From NCBI GenBank assembly GCA_009779925.1, contig WRAZ01000002.1:78953-142952 (forward strand): 64,000 nt of DNA, read 5' to 3'. The DNA is from Chitinivibrionia bacterium (GTDB lineage: Bacteria > Fibrobacterota > Chitinivibrionia > Chitinivibrionales > Chitinivibrionaceae). Below, in pieces: positions 24,958-32,747 of the stretch (position 1 is the first letter of the stretch; the number at the start of each line of letters is the position of its first letter). The notes beneath the pieces are model-generated. The model was not told the origin of the DNA and did not search any database. It saw nothing but the letters and a program-made list of their open reading frames with translations. The position numbers and the translations under genes are program-made.

Positions 24958-26897
24958 TATTTTAACCCGATTAACGCCTGTCCTTTTTGCACAACTTCGC
25001 CGTCTTTTGCCAAAATCGCCGCGACTACGCCGTCTTTTGTCGATTTTATTTCGTTGTAAAGCTTCATCGCTTCGACCGTGCAAACTATGTCGCCGGCTTT
25101 AATGCTTTTTCCGATTTCTACAAATTTCGGCGCGTTTGGCGAGGAAGCAGAATAAAACGTTCCCGTAATCGGCGAATTTATTGTGTGCGAATATTCGCTC
25201 GCCGCCGCTTTGGCTTCGGCAGGCTCAGCCACCGCTGTTCCTTCCGTATTAGAAGCTTTTTGGGCTGGCGCGGCTACGGTGGCTGAGCCGGTCGTTGCCC
25301 CGCCTGTCTTAAGGCACACCGAAAAATCGCCTTTTTTGATAACAAATTCGTCAAATACAACGCCGCCGCTTTGGCTTAAAATATGGGCAATTCCGCTGTA
25401 ATCGTCGTTGTGTATCATCGGCGCAACTTTTTCTTTTGCTGTTTTTGTCGCCGCTTTTGCCTCTTCGGCGCAACTTTGCGCCATTTCTACGTCGGCGGGA
25501 ATAACGTCGCGCTCGTCTTCGGGTTTTTCGCGCCATTTAAAGAATTCTATTGCCACGTCGGGAAACACTGCGTAAGACAAAATATCCTCGTCTTGAGTTA
25601 TGTGTTTTGGGTCTAATTCGTCGGTCGCTTTGTCCAAAAACGGCTTTAAATCGTCTGCGGGGCGGTGGTCGATTTGCTTTTCGTCGCCCAATATTTTTTT
25701 AACGAACGCCGCGTCCATTTTAACGGGAGAGCGACCGTACATTCCTTTAACGTAATCTCTTGCTTCTTTGGGCACCATTTTGTATCTTTCGCCCGAAATT
25801 ATGTTGAGCGCCGCCTGATTTCCAACAATTTGCGAGGTGGGCGTAACCAAAGGCGGATAGCCGAAATCCTTGCGAACTGCGCTTACCTCTTTGAGAACGT
25901 CGTCCAATTTGCCCAAAGCTCCCTGCATTTCGAGTTGCGAACGGAAATTGGAAATCATTCCGCCGGGGATTTGGTGAATAAGGATGTCGGGGTCTATGGT
26001 GTTTACAAAATTTGCGGTTTTCGGCACGCGGCGCGGGAACAAATTCTTAAAGAAAGTCGCGCATTTTGACACGGCTTCCAAGTCGATTTCGGCGGCGTAA
26101 TCCGTGTCCTTAAATATTGCGACAAGCGTTTCCACAGGCGGCTGAGAAGTGGTAAGAGCCATACTCGACACCGTGCAGTCAATCGCGCCCGCGCCCGCCT
26201 GAACGCCTTCCACATAAGTCGGCACGCCCATTCCGCTTGTTCCGTGAGTGTGCAGTTGAATAGGCACGTTTATTTCCTTGCAATTTACGAGCGCCGTCAC
26301 CAAGTTTCGCGCGGCGATGGGCGATAAAATTCCCGCCATATCCTTAATGCAGAGCGAGTCTATTCCCATTTGCACCTGTTCTTTTGCGTCCGACACGTAT
26401 TTTTCTACGGTATGGACGGGCGAAATCGTGTAGGCAAGCGTTCCTTGAGCGTGTCCGCCGTATTTTTTCACGAATTTAATCGCTTTTTCGAGATTTCGGG
26501 AGTCGTTGAGCGCGTCGAAAACTCTGAAAATATCCACGCCGTTTTTGATTGCCAACTGAATAAAGCGCTCCACTACGTCGTCGGGATAGTTGCGGTAGCC
26601 GACCAAATTTTGTCCGCGCAAAAGCATTTGAAGCGGGGTTTTGTGCGCCGCTTTTTTTATAAGCCGCAATCTTTCCCACGGGTCTTCGCGCAAAAATCTC
26701 ATACATACGTCGAATGTAGCGCCTCCCCAGCACTCCAAAGAGTAGTAGCCGCAGTTGTCTATGGCGTCAATAATTTCCATAATGTCGGCGGTTCTCATCC
26801 GCGTCGCCCAAATCGATTGGTGCGCGTCTCTCAGCGTTGTATCAGTAATTCTCAACGGAATTGTTTGTGTTTTACTCTCTTTTAACTTCGCGAACAT
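24957..26897 (-). CDS. Pyruvate carboxylase subunit B / oxaloacetate decarboxylase alpha subunit
   Basis: Biotin-dependent carboxyltransferase, 646 aa. The N-terminal HMGL-like TIM barrel carries RITDTTLRDAHQS and GYYSLECWGGATFD; the PYC_OADA conserved domain follows (about residues 300-500). The C-terminus is a biotinyl domain with the biotinylated lysine in EAMKLYNEI and BCCP-like lead-in GTFYSASSPNAPKFVEIG. The hinge (about 533-562) is Ala/Thr-rich and encoded by two family B repeats. No biotin carboxylase or decarboxylase beta subunit is adjacent, so direction (anaplerotic or decarboxylating) cannot be decided. Confidence 0.92.
   Translation of the reverse strand: MFAKLKESKTQTIPLRITDTTLRDAHQSIWATRMRTADIMEIIDAIDNCGYYSLECWGGATFDVCMRFLREDPWERLRLIKKAAHKTPLQMLLRGQNLVGYRNYPDDVVERFIQLAIKNGVDIFRVFDALNDSRNLEKAIKFVKKYGGHAQGTLAYTISPVHTVEKYVSDAKEQVQMGIDSLCIKDMAGILSPIAARNLVTALVNCKEINVPIQLHTHGTSGMGVPTYVEGVQAGAGAIDCTVSSMALTTSQPPVETLVAIFKDTDYAAEIDLEAVSKCATFFKNLFPRRVPKTANFVNTIDPDILIHQIPGGMISNFRSQLEMQGALGKLDDVLKEVSAVRKDFGYPPLVTPTSQIVGNQAALNIISGERYKMVPKEARDYVKGMYGRSPVKMDAAFVKKILGDEKQIDHRPADDLKPFLDKATDELDPKHITQDEDILSYAVFPDVAIEFFKWREKPEDERDVIPADVEMAQSCAEEAKAATKTAKEKVAPMIHNDDYSGIAHILSQSGGVVFDEFVIKKGDFSVCLKTGGATTGSATVAAPAQKASNTEGTAVAEPAEAKAAASEYSHTINSPITGTFYSASSPNAPKFVEIGKSIKAGDIVCTVEAMKLYNEIKSTKDGVVAAILAKDGEVVQKGQALIGLK
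25212..25299. repeat. Two inverted family B repeats in the pycB hinge
   Basis: Reverse copy GGCTTCGGCAGGCTCAGCC (25212-25233) and forward copy GGTGGCTGAGCCGGTCG (25278-25299), 44 bp apart, in frame, giving the flexible linker before the biotinyl domain. Confidence 0.75.
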
Positions 26898-26943
26898 AAA
26901 AATTACCTCTTAAATTTGTAGGTTTTTCGTTTTTCCGATACAA

Positions 26944-26955
26944 AAAATACTATTT
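26944..26955 (-). promoter_or_regulatory. Promoter box of pycB operon
   Basis: AAATAGTATTTT on the coding strand, 47 bp before the pycB start. Confidence 0.55.
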
Positions 26956-26998
26956 TTAACAGGGGCAAAGGTGTAAATTGGAAAAAAAGGAGGAATTT

Positions 26999-27484
26999 AT
27001 GGATATTATTATAATCACAATAATTTTGCAGATTGTCGGAACGCTTGCTATTTTGGCGGAAATACTTCTTCCGTCGTTCGGGCTTTTGTCTCTTGCGGCA
27101 ATCGGATTTTTCGCGTATTCTTACTGGTTGGTATGGCAACATTCGCCCGCCGCAATTATCTTTTTGGTGGCGATAAACCTTATTTCGATACCCGCCACGC
27201 TTATTTTTGTGGTGCGCCGTCTGAAAAAATCAAAAGCCGCCGCGCTCGCCGACACAATTAACTCGGAAGCGTTTGTTCCAAGCGTTAATATCGGCGATAC
27301 GGGAGTAGCGATAACCGATCTTCGTCCTGCGGGAACAGCCCAAATTAACGGCAAGCATACCGATGTGTACAGCGAAGGCGGTTTTATAGAAAAAGGCGCG
27401 GAAATTAAGGTGATTTCAGCGGAAAATGCAGGAGTAAAAGTAGCGCAAGTAGCGCCTAAATCCGATTATTTGCCCAAAGAGTAA
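26999..27484 (+). CDS. NfeD-like membrane protein
   Basis: 161-aa short NfeD-family protein. Two or three membrane spans (IIIITIILQIVGTLAIL, LLSLAAIGFFAYSYWLV, AIIFLVAINLISIPATLIFV) precede a C-terminal OB-fold (IGDTGVAITDLRPAGTAQIN ... IEKGAEIKVISAENAGVKV). NfeD proteins partner with flotillins such as FloA. ATG at 26999 is fixed by AAAGGAGG; an in-frame upstream start is ignored. The PAP2 gene follows after 14 bp. Confidence 0.85.
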   Translation: MDIIIITIILQIVGTLAILAEILLPSFGLLSLAAIGFFAYSYWLVWQHSPAAIIFLVAINLISIPATLIFVVRRLKKSKAAALADTINSEAFVPSVNIGDTGVAITDLRPAGTAQINGKHTDVYSEGGFIEKGAEIKVISAENAGVKVAQVAPKSDYLPKE

Positions 27485-27498
27485 AGAAGTAGCGGCGA

Positions 27499-28236
27499 AT
27501 GAAAAATGTTTTTTTGTCGCTTTTTTTGCTTGTATTTTTGATGAATGGGCAGGTGCAGGGGCAAACGCAAGGGCAGACACGGGGGTCTGCCCCTACGGGG
27601 TTTTCGGCGGCGTATCTTTTTGTTCCGCTTTCGTTGATTGGTGCGGGAGCGATAATGACTGCAGGCGGAAATCTAAACCAATCGGTCGAAGATAAATTCG
27701 CAGAACACCGCGGTCGTCCTTACAAATTCGATGATGTTTTAATGTACGTTCCGTCCGCAATGGTTTACGGTTTTTCGCTTTTCGCCGAGCCAAAACACGA
27801 TTGGTGGGACAGGTCAATGATTTTGGGAACTTCGGCGACTTTCGTGCTTTCCACGCTTATAGTTAAGCAGGTCATAGACCATCAAAGACCCGACGGCAGC
27901 AAAAACACGTCTTTTCCGTCGGGGCATACCGCAGTCGCTTTTGTCGGCGCAGAAATAGTTCGCCGCGAATATCCCGCGTGGTGCGGAGCGATAGCTTATT
28001 CAATGGCTGGCACGGTGGCTTTTATGCGGCTGTATAATAAAAGACATTGGGTCGGCGATGTTGTTGCGGGAGCGGGTTTCGGCATTTTGAGCGTTAGCGC
28101 GGCGTACTGGTTGCTTCCTGTGCAACAGAGGATAATGTCGCGGTCGAGATTTAGGTCGAGAGAGACGGCGGTTGCGGTAAATCCGTATTTTGATAATGAA
28201 AAAATTGGGTTGTTTTTGACTTTTTCACCGAGATAA
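27499..28236 (+). CDS. PAP2-family membrane phosphatase
   Basis: 245-aa lipid phosphatase of the type 2 phosphatidic acid phosphatase family, for example undecaprenyl-pyrophosphate or lipid A related. The three motifs are present: KQVIDHQRP, PSGHTAVAF and RHWVGDVVAG. A signal or first membrane segment leads into GQVQGQTQGQTRGSAPTG, which is encoded by a family A repeat (27571-27596), before the conserved part begins. Likely one operon with nfeD. Confidence 0.85.
   Translation: MKNVFLSLFLLVFLMNGQVQGQTQGQTRGSAPTGFSAAYLFVPLSLIGAGAIMTAGGNLNQSVEDKFAEHRGRPYKFDDVLMYVPSAMVYGFSLFAEPKHDWWDRSMILGTSATFVLSTLIVKQVIDHQRPDGSKNTSFPSGHTAVAFVGAEIVRREYPAWCGAIAYSMAGTVAFMRLYNKRHWVGDVVAGAGFGILSVSAAYWLLPVQQRIMSRSRFRSRETAVAVNPYFDNEKIGLFLTFSPR
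27571..27596. repeat. Family A repeat near the PAP2 N-terminus
   Basis: GGGCAGAC, short loop, GTCTGCCCCTAC in frame. A related right arm preceded by CAGGGGCA lies just left. It encodes the Gln/Gly-rich linker after the signal segment. Confidence 0.7.
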
Positions 28237-28246
28237 ATAGTATTTT
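28216..28246 (+). promoter_or_regulatory. Promoter of mlaE, possibly leaderless
   Basis: TTGACT (28216-28221), 19-bp spacer, TATTTT (28241-28246) within AAATAGTATTTT. Transcription should begin 6-8 bp further on, which is at the ATG at 28253. Confidence 0.6.
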
Positions 28247-28252
28247 ATGCCT

Positions 28253-29281
28253 ATGAAAACACTAACCCTCCCCAAAACCATCGACAGAGCTTGGGTCGAG
28301 CAGGAAGGACAGAGCATTCTTTCCGAGAAGTCGGCGAGCGTTGTTTTTTGCGGCGATGTGCGGAGTTTTGACTCTGCGGGACGGGCGTTTTTTAGGTTGC
28401 TTGCGAAAAGAAAAAACTTGAAAATCTCTGATCTTTCCGATGAAATTACGCGCGCAATGCAACCAAGCCGCAATGTGCAAAACGAAAGTCCGCGCAAAAA
28501 AAAGAACTTTTTTGAAGACGTCGGCGACAAAACCGTAAATGCGTATAACGAATTTTGTTCGGCGCTTGTTATTTTGGTGGAAATGGTCTATTGGGGGACT
28601 TTCGGGCTTCTTCAAAAACGGGATTTTCGCAAAGGGGTTTTGGGCGAGCAGATGTACAATTTGGGCTACGGCGCGCTCGGAATAACGTTTCTGCTCACGT
28701 TCTTAATAGGAATAGCGATTTCGGTGCAATCGGCAATTCAACTGCGGCAATTCGGCGCGGACATTTTCCTCATAATGCTTGTGGTTATAGGAATGATACG
28801 CGAAATCGGTCCTCTTATGGCGGCAATAATTTTAGCGGGACGAACAGGCTCGGCGACCACCGCAGAAATCGCCACAATGAAAGTCCAAGAAGAAATAGAC
28901 GCACTGAAAACTATGGGACTTAACCCGATACAGTTTGTTGTTGTGCCGAAGTTTTGGGCGATTTCCATAACAATGCCGCTTTTGAGTATTATGGCGACCA
29001 TCGCGGGAATTTTGGGCGGTTTTGCCGTGGCGTATATCTATTTAGGGCTTTCGATAGACATAATTATGACAGAATTTGCTAAAAATATTATAGTTCGCGA
29101 CGTAGTTATTTCGCTGATAAAATCGCTTGTGTTCTCGTGGTTAATTTTGTGGATAGGAGCGTATTACGGCTTAAGCGTTCGCGGCGGCGCGGAAGAAGTC
29201 GGCAAAGCGACAACAAAATCGGTCGTGACGGCAATTTTTGTGATAGTCATAACGGCGGCTTTGTTCTCGTTTGTTTATTAA
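28253..29281 (+). CDS. mlaE: MlaE/YrbE-family lipid transport permease with N-terminal STAS-like domain
   Basis: Permease of the Mla-type phospholipid ABC transporter. Residues 1-90 resemble an STAS domain (SASVVFCGDVRSFDSAGRAF), as in two-domain MlaE proteins, followed by the permease region with EIGPLMAAIILAGRTGSATT and EIATMKVQEEIDALKTMG, the family hallmark. ATG at 28253 is chosen over 28247 because the promoter would place the RNA 5' end there. The usual mlaF ATPase and mlaD genes do not follow; the next gene is convergent. Confidence 0.9.
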   Translation: MKTLTLPKTIDRAWVEQEGQSILSEKSASVVFCGDVRSFDSAGRAFFRLLAKRKNLKISDLSDEITRAMQPSRNVQNESPRKKKNFFEDVGDKTVNAYNEFCSALVILVEMVYWGTFGLLQKRDFRKGVLGEQMYNLGYGALGITFLLTFLIGIAISVQSAIQLRQFGADIFLIMLVVIGMIREIGPLMAAIILAGRTGSATTAEIATMKVQEEIDALKTMGLNPIQFVVVPKFWAISITMPLLSIMATIAGILGGFAVAYIYLGLSIDIIMTEFAKNIIVRDVVISLIKSLVFSWLILWIGAYYGLSVRGGAEEVGKATTKSVVTAIFVIVITAALFSFVY

Positions 29282-29283
29282 AT

Positions 29284-29305
29284 GGTGGCTGAGCCTGTCG
29301 AAGCC
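29284..29305. repeat. Family B repeat between convergent genes
   Basis: GGTGGCTGAGCC followed by TGTCGAAGCC, exactly filling the gap between mlaE and the antiporter gene. Confidence 0.8.
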
Positions 29306-30277
29306 TTAACCGTTATACAAAACAATCATATAAGCCGCAAAAACGCCCAGAAGCAAAACGCCTTCCCAGCGATTTATTCTGCCTTTTGAAAGCGGAAGCA
29401 TAACTAAAAGCAACGCAAGCGAAACGCCTAAAACCCATATCATATCGGAAAAAAACATAGATTGGTTGCTGATATTCAGCGGGCGAATAATTGCAGTTAT
29501 CCCCAAAACTCCCGCGATATTGAAAAAATTTGAGCCGATAATATTGCCGATGGAAAGGTCTGTTTCTTTGCGGAATGCCGCTATTAACGACGATATTAGT
29601 TCGGGCATACTTGTGCCGACCGCGACAATGGACGTGGCGATAATGCGCTCGCTTACTCCCCATTGCACCGCGATTTGCTTAGCGCCTTCGACAAACCATC
29701 CCGAACTGAAATACAGCCCGCCGACAGCCGCCAAAATCATTAAAACCGCTATGTAGGGCTTCATTGTGGGGGGCTCGATTTCTTTTGCGGCGGCGCTTCT
29801 GCGCGATTTTATTACGGAAAAAGTAGTATAACTTATCAAAATAAGCACAAAACAAAGTCCCGCCCAAAAACTTATAACGCCGTTTAGTCCAAAAATAAGC
29901 ATTAAAATTGTCGCCAAAGCCATTATCGAATAATCAAAAGCGATTGACCTGTTATTTATGGAAATCGGGCAAATTATTACAACCAAAGCCAAAATACACG
30001 CAATATTTGCAATGTTTGAGCCGATAACGTTTCCGAGCACTATGTCGTGGGCGTTGTTAAGAGCCGCGCCGATACTTATGAACATTTCGGGGGCGCTCGT
30101 TCCGTAGGCGACAATGGTAAGTCCAACCACAAGCGTGCTTATTTTAAGGTGGCGAGCGATTTGAACACTGCCCGATACCAGCAAATTTCCGCTGAAAATC
30201 AATAATCCAAGCCCTGCCGCGAGGTAAATGTATGGAAAAAAAACAACAAATTCGCGCGGGAAAAATTGCTCGAGCAT
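29306..30277 (-). CDS. Sodium/calcium exchanger family protein (CaCA, YrbG-like)
   Basis: 323-aa inner-membrane cation antiporter. The two inverted alpha repeats are clear: YGTSAPEMFISIGAAL with NVIGSNIANI in the first half and VGTSMPELISSLIAAF with NIIGSNFFNIAG in the second. About ten membrane spans. The start is 2 bp after the htpX stop, so it is translated as the last gene of lemA-htpX-antiporter. Confidence 0.92.
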   Translation of the reverse strand: MLEQFFPREFVVFFPYIYLAAGLGLLIFSGNLLVSGSVQIARHLKISTLVVGLTIVAYGTSAPEMFISIGAALNNAHDIVLGNVIGSNIANIACILALVVIICPISINNRSIAFDYSIMALATILMLIFGLNGVISFWAGLCFVLILISYTTFSVIKSRRSAAAKEIEPPTMKPYIAVLMILAAVGGLYFSSGWFVEGAKQIAVQWGVSERIIATSIVAVGTSMPELISSLIAAFRKETDLSIGNIIGSNFFNIAGVLGITAIIRPLNISNQSMFFSDMIWVLGVSLALLLVMLPLSKGRINRWEGVLLLGVFAAYMIVLYNG

Positions 30278-30279
30278 TA

Positions 30280-31275
30280 TTAAAACTGCTCCAACACCGA
30301 AATGCGCTTGGCAATCGGCGGGTGAGTTGCAAATACTCCCGCAAACGCCGCTCTGAAGCCCTCTTTTGGCGCTCTGTGTTCAATAAACATTTGGGCAATG
30401 TCTTCGTCCTGTTTTTGCAAGACGGGATTTCCCGAAATTTTGCGTAAAGCGTTCGCCAAAGCCAAGGGGTTTTTGGTTAGTTCCGCCGCTCCTGCGTCCG
30501 CCATATATTCCCTTTTTCGACTGATTGCAAAACGCATTAAAATGGAAATTCCGTATCCGACCGAAGCAAGCACAACCGCGAGCAAAATAAGTATTGCGCC
30601 GCCGCCGTTGTCTTTGCTGTTTCCTCTTCTGCCACCGCGCATACTTGAATAAAAAAGCGAGCGCATCGAAATCTCCGCAATCATTGCAAAAATTCCGACA
30701 AAAACAATGGAAATTATGAGAACGCGGACGTCGTTGTTGCGAATGTGCATAAGTTCGTGGGCTATAACTCCCTCTAATTCTTTGTCGTCAAGAGTATCTA
30801 TAATGCCGCGAGTAAGGGTGACTGTGTAGGATTTTTTGCTTACGCCGCTTGCAAACGCGTTTAGGGCGCGGTCTTCTATGACGTGCAATTTCGGCATTTG
30901 CATTCCGCACGAAATACACAAGTTTTCCACAAGATTATACACCCGTTTGTTTTCTTTGCGCTCCAAAGTGTGCGCGCCCGTCGCTTTATCGATTATATAA
31001 ACATTGGTAAAATATGCGATTATAAACCACAAAAATATGCCTACCCCGACAAACGGAAAAGAGCCGAAAAACAGTTCGTTCGCAATAATTGCAGGCTCGC
31101 CGTGCCCTTCCCCAAACGCCACAAGCGCATAACATCCTGCATAAAGCAAGGCAAATACGAGTATCGGAAAAGCCGCCAAAAGCGCGACCGACCTTAAATT
31201 ATTGCGCCACTGCTGTGTGGCAATTCCCACGTATTCCTGTTTTTTCGACGTAAAAGACATCGATTTCGTCGCCAT
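30280..31275 (-). CDS. htpX: HtpX-like M48 membrane metalloprotease
   Basis: 331-aa zinc protease for quality control of membrane proteins. The zinc site is HELMH in GVIAHELMHIRNND, with the third ligand region in RKREYMADAGAAEL; several membrane spans surround it. ATG at 31275 follows a GGGAG box. It forms an operon with lemA just upstream, a pair seen in many bacteria. Confidence 0.93.
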   Translation of the reverse strand: MATKSMSFTSKKQEYVGIATQQWRNNLRSVALLAAFPILVFALLYAGCYALVAFGEGHGEPAIIANELFFGSFPFVGVGIFLWFIIAYFTNVYIIDKATGAHTLERKENKRVYNLVENLCISCGMQMPKLHVIEDRALNAFASGVSKKSYTVTLTRGIIDTLDDKELEGVIAHELMHIRNNDVRVLIISIVFVGIFAMIAEISMRSLFYSSMRGGRRGNSKDNGGGAILILLAVVLASVGYGISILMRFAISRKREYMADAGAAELTKNPLALANALRKISGNPVLQKQDEDIAQMFIEHRAPKEGFRAAFAGVFATHPPIAKRISVLEQF

Positions 31276-31295
31276 AAATTATTCTCCCGTCAAAA

Positions 31296-31859
31296 TTAAA
31301 ACTGAATTTTAGGCGCCGCGCCGACCGTTGCTCTGTCCGTTCCCAAATCGAAAGATATTTCTTTACGGAAATTAAACATTCCTGCGATAATATTTGCGGG
31401 GAATGTTTCAACGCTGTTATTGTATTCTTTGGTTGCCGAGTTGAAGAAACGACGACTTGCCGCGAGTTTGTTTTCGACGTCCGAAATTTCTTCCTGCAAC
31501 TGCTTAAAATTCGCGCTTGCTTTGAGGTCGGGATATTGCTCAAACGTGATTTTCAGCCCCTGCATTGCGGAAGTAAGTTTGCCCTCCGCGACGATTTTTT
31601 CGTCGATAGTACGCGCCTGCACAGCTCCGTTTCGCGCCTCGACAACCGCCTGCAAAGTGCTGCTTTCGTGCTTCATATAGCCGCGCACCGTCTCCACCAA
31701 CTGCGGGATAAGGTCGTGCCGTTGCTGTAATTGAACATCAATATCGGCAAACGCATTTTCGCGATTATTGCGCAATTTTATCATCGAGTTATACATACCG
31801 ATAACAATAAACACCAAAATAACCACTACGACTATCGCTATAATACCTGCTACAGACAT
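31296..31859 (-). CDS. lemA: LemA family protein
   Basis: 187 aa: one N-terminal membrane span (GIIAIVVVVILVFIVIGMY) then the LemA coiled-coil helical bundle (NAFADIDVQLQQRHDLIPQL, ASRRFFNSATKEYNNSVETFP). Promoter box ATATAGTATTTT at 31896-31907, ribosome site AAGGAG. First gene of the lemA-htpX-antiporter operon. The molecular role of LemA is unclear. Confidence 0.95.
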   Translation of the reverse strand: MSVAGIIAIVVVVILVFIVIGMYNSMIKLRNNRENAFADIDVQLQQRHDLIPQLVETVRGYMKHESSTLQAVVEARNGAVQARTIDEKIVAEGKLTSAMQGLKITFEQYPDLKASANFKQLQEEISDVENKLAASRRFFNSATKEYNNSVETFPANIIAGMFNFRKEISFDLGTDRATVGAAPKIQF

Positions 31860-31895
31860 ACCAAAACTCCTTTTTATTTGTTAATTTTCCCCAAG

Positions 31896-31907
31896 AAAAT
31901 ACTATAT
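31896..31907 (-). promoter_or_regulatory. Promoter box of lemA operon
   Basis: CATATAGTATTTT on the coding strand, 37 bp before the lemA ATG. Confidence 0.5.
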
Positions 31908-31924
31908 GCTTTGAATGTAATACG

Positions 31925-31990
31925 AAAAAACAGCAAAAGTCCACTGTTTTCAGAAAAATACCCCATCACGCCACAAACAAATATTATTTT
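31925..31990 (+). repeat. Left copy of a diverged direct repeat flanking the MNT gene
   Basis: AAACAGCAAAAG near the start and CCACAAACAAATATTATTTT at the end match the right copy at 32453-32513 in the same order and spacing. The end is a promoter box and faces the MNT gene. Confidence 0.6.
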
Positions 31991-32109
31991 CTCTATGAAG
32001 CGCAGATAATCTAAAAAAAAGGGAAAATATGACGCAAGAAGAAAATAGCAAAAGACCTTACAAGCAATGTAGCGCAAAACATTTTAACCAAAACCGAGGA
32101 GTTGCAAAA

Positions 32110-32424
32110 ATGGACAAAAGAGAAGATATTATTTCCATAGCCCAAAAATATTTGGAATTAGTAAAGGCGAGTTCTTTTCCTATGCAAATAGAACGGGCGT
32201 ATCTTTTTGGCTCGTTCGCTAAAGGTTGTCCTCACAAAGACAGCGATATTGATATTGCTTTAGTGGTAAATGAATGGAAAGGAAACTATTTTGAAGTAGT
32301 TCCGCCGATTTGGGGATTATGCAGAAATGTTGATTTCAGAATAGAGCCGCATATAATAGTTCCCGAAGAAGATTACGCCGATTTTTTGCCTGAAATACAA
32401 CGGACAGGCGTTGAATTAGTGTAG
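32110..32424 (+). CDS. MNT-type nucleotidyltransferase domain protein
   Basis: 104-aa minimal nucleotidyltransferase. The motif is GSFAKGCPHKDSDIDIALV, i.e. G-S-x(9)-D-x-D. Such proteins often act as antitoxins that modify HEPN toxins, but no HEPN gene is adjacent (the nearest HEPN-like gene is the Abi gene 20 kb away). ATG at 32110 follows GAGGAG; the upstream frame is ignored. It is flanked by two related 60-70 bp sequences, suggesting a small cassette. Confidence 0.75.
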   Translation: MDKREDIISIAQKYLELVKASSFPMQIERAYLFGSFAKGCPHKDSDIDIALVVNEWKGNYFEVVPPIWGLCRNVDFRIEPHIIVPEEDYADFLPEIQRTGVELV

Positions 32425-32452
32425 CGCAGAGCCATTCAACTCAAACAAAAAA

Positions 32453-32513
32453 CAGCAAAAGCCCGCTATTTTTCAAAAACTTTCCCCACTCCACCACAAA
32501 CAAATATTATTTT
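32453..32513 (+). repeat. Right copy of the direct repeat flanking the MNT gene
   Basis: Repeats CAGCAAAAG, the C-rich middle and CCACAAACAAATATTATTTT of the left copy; the TATTTT serves the second leader RNA. Confidence 0.6.
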
Positions 32514-32747
32514 ACCCTCGCAACAAATAGTGAAATGTGGGATTTTATTCTTGCATTTCATTGTAGGTATTTTTTCTATTATGTCAATCGACAAACAACC
32601 TTTATTGGTTGTTCTGTTAGTCGGTTGATATTGTTTAATATATCTATTATGACACATTTCACTATTTGTTGCAAAATATGAATTATTTGGCAGAACAGCC
32701 TTTCGAGCCGTTTTGTCTTAACTTTTAATTTTGCAGGAGGTTGCTTT
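32508..32747 (+). promoter_or_regulatory. Structured leader RNA, copy 2 (candidate switch)
   Basis: TATTTT at 32508-32513, then a 20-nt arm (32520-32539) perfectly complementary to 32653-32672. Alternative local pairing: 32530-32539 with 32553-32562. Internal stem 32584-32592 with 32620-32628, cap AACAACC (32594-32600) with GGTTGTT (32607-32613). GGTTGTTCTG (32607-32616) can also pair with CAGAACAGCC (32691-32700); the C-to-T change relative to copy 1 keeps pairing as G-U. ATG of the next gene is at 32748. Confidence 0.75.

Noticed and set aside
24957..25083. Longer MutL start overlapping pycB
   Set aside because: The basic extension is unlike any MutL; the TAATG overlap start gives the standard N-terminus.
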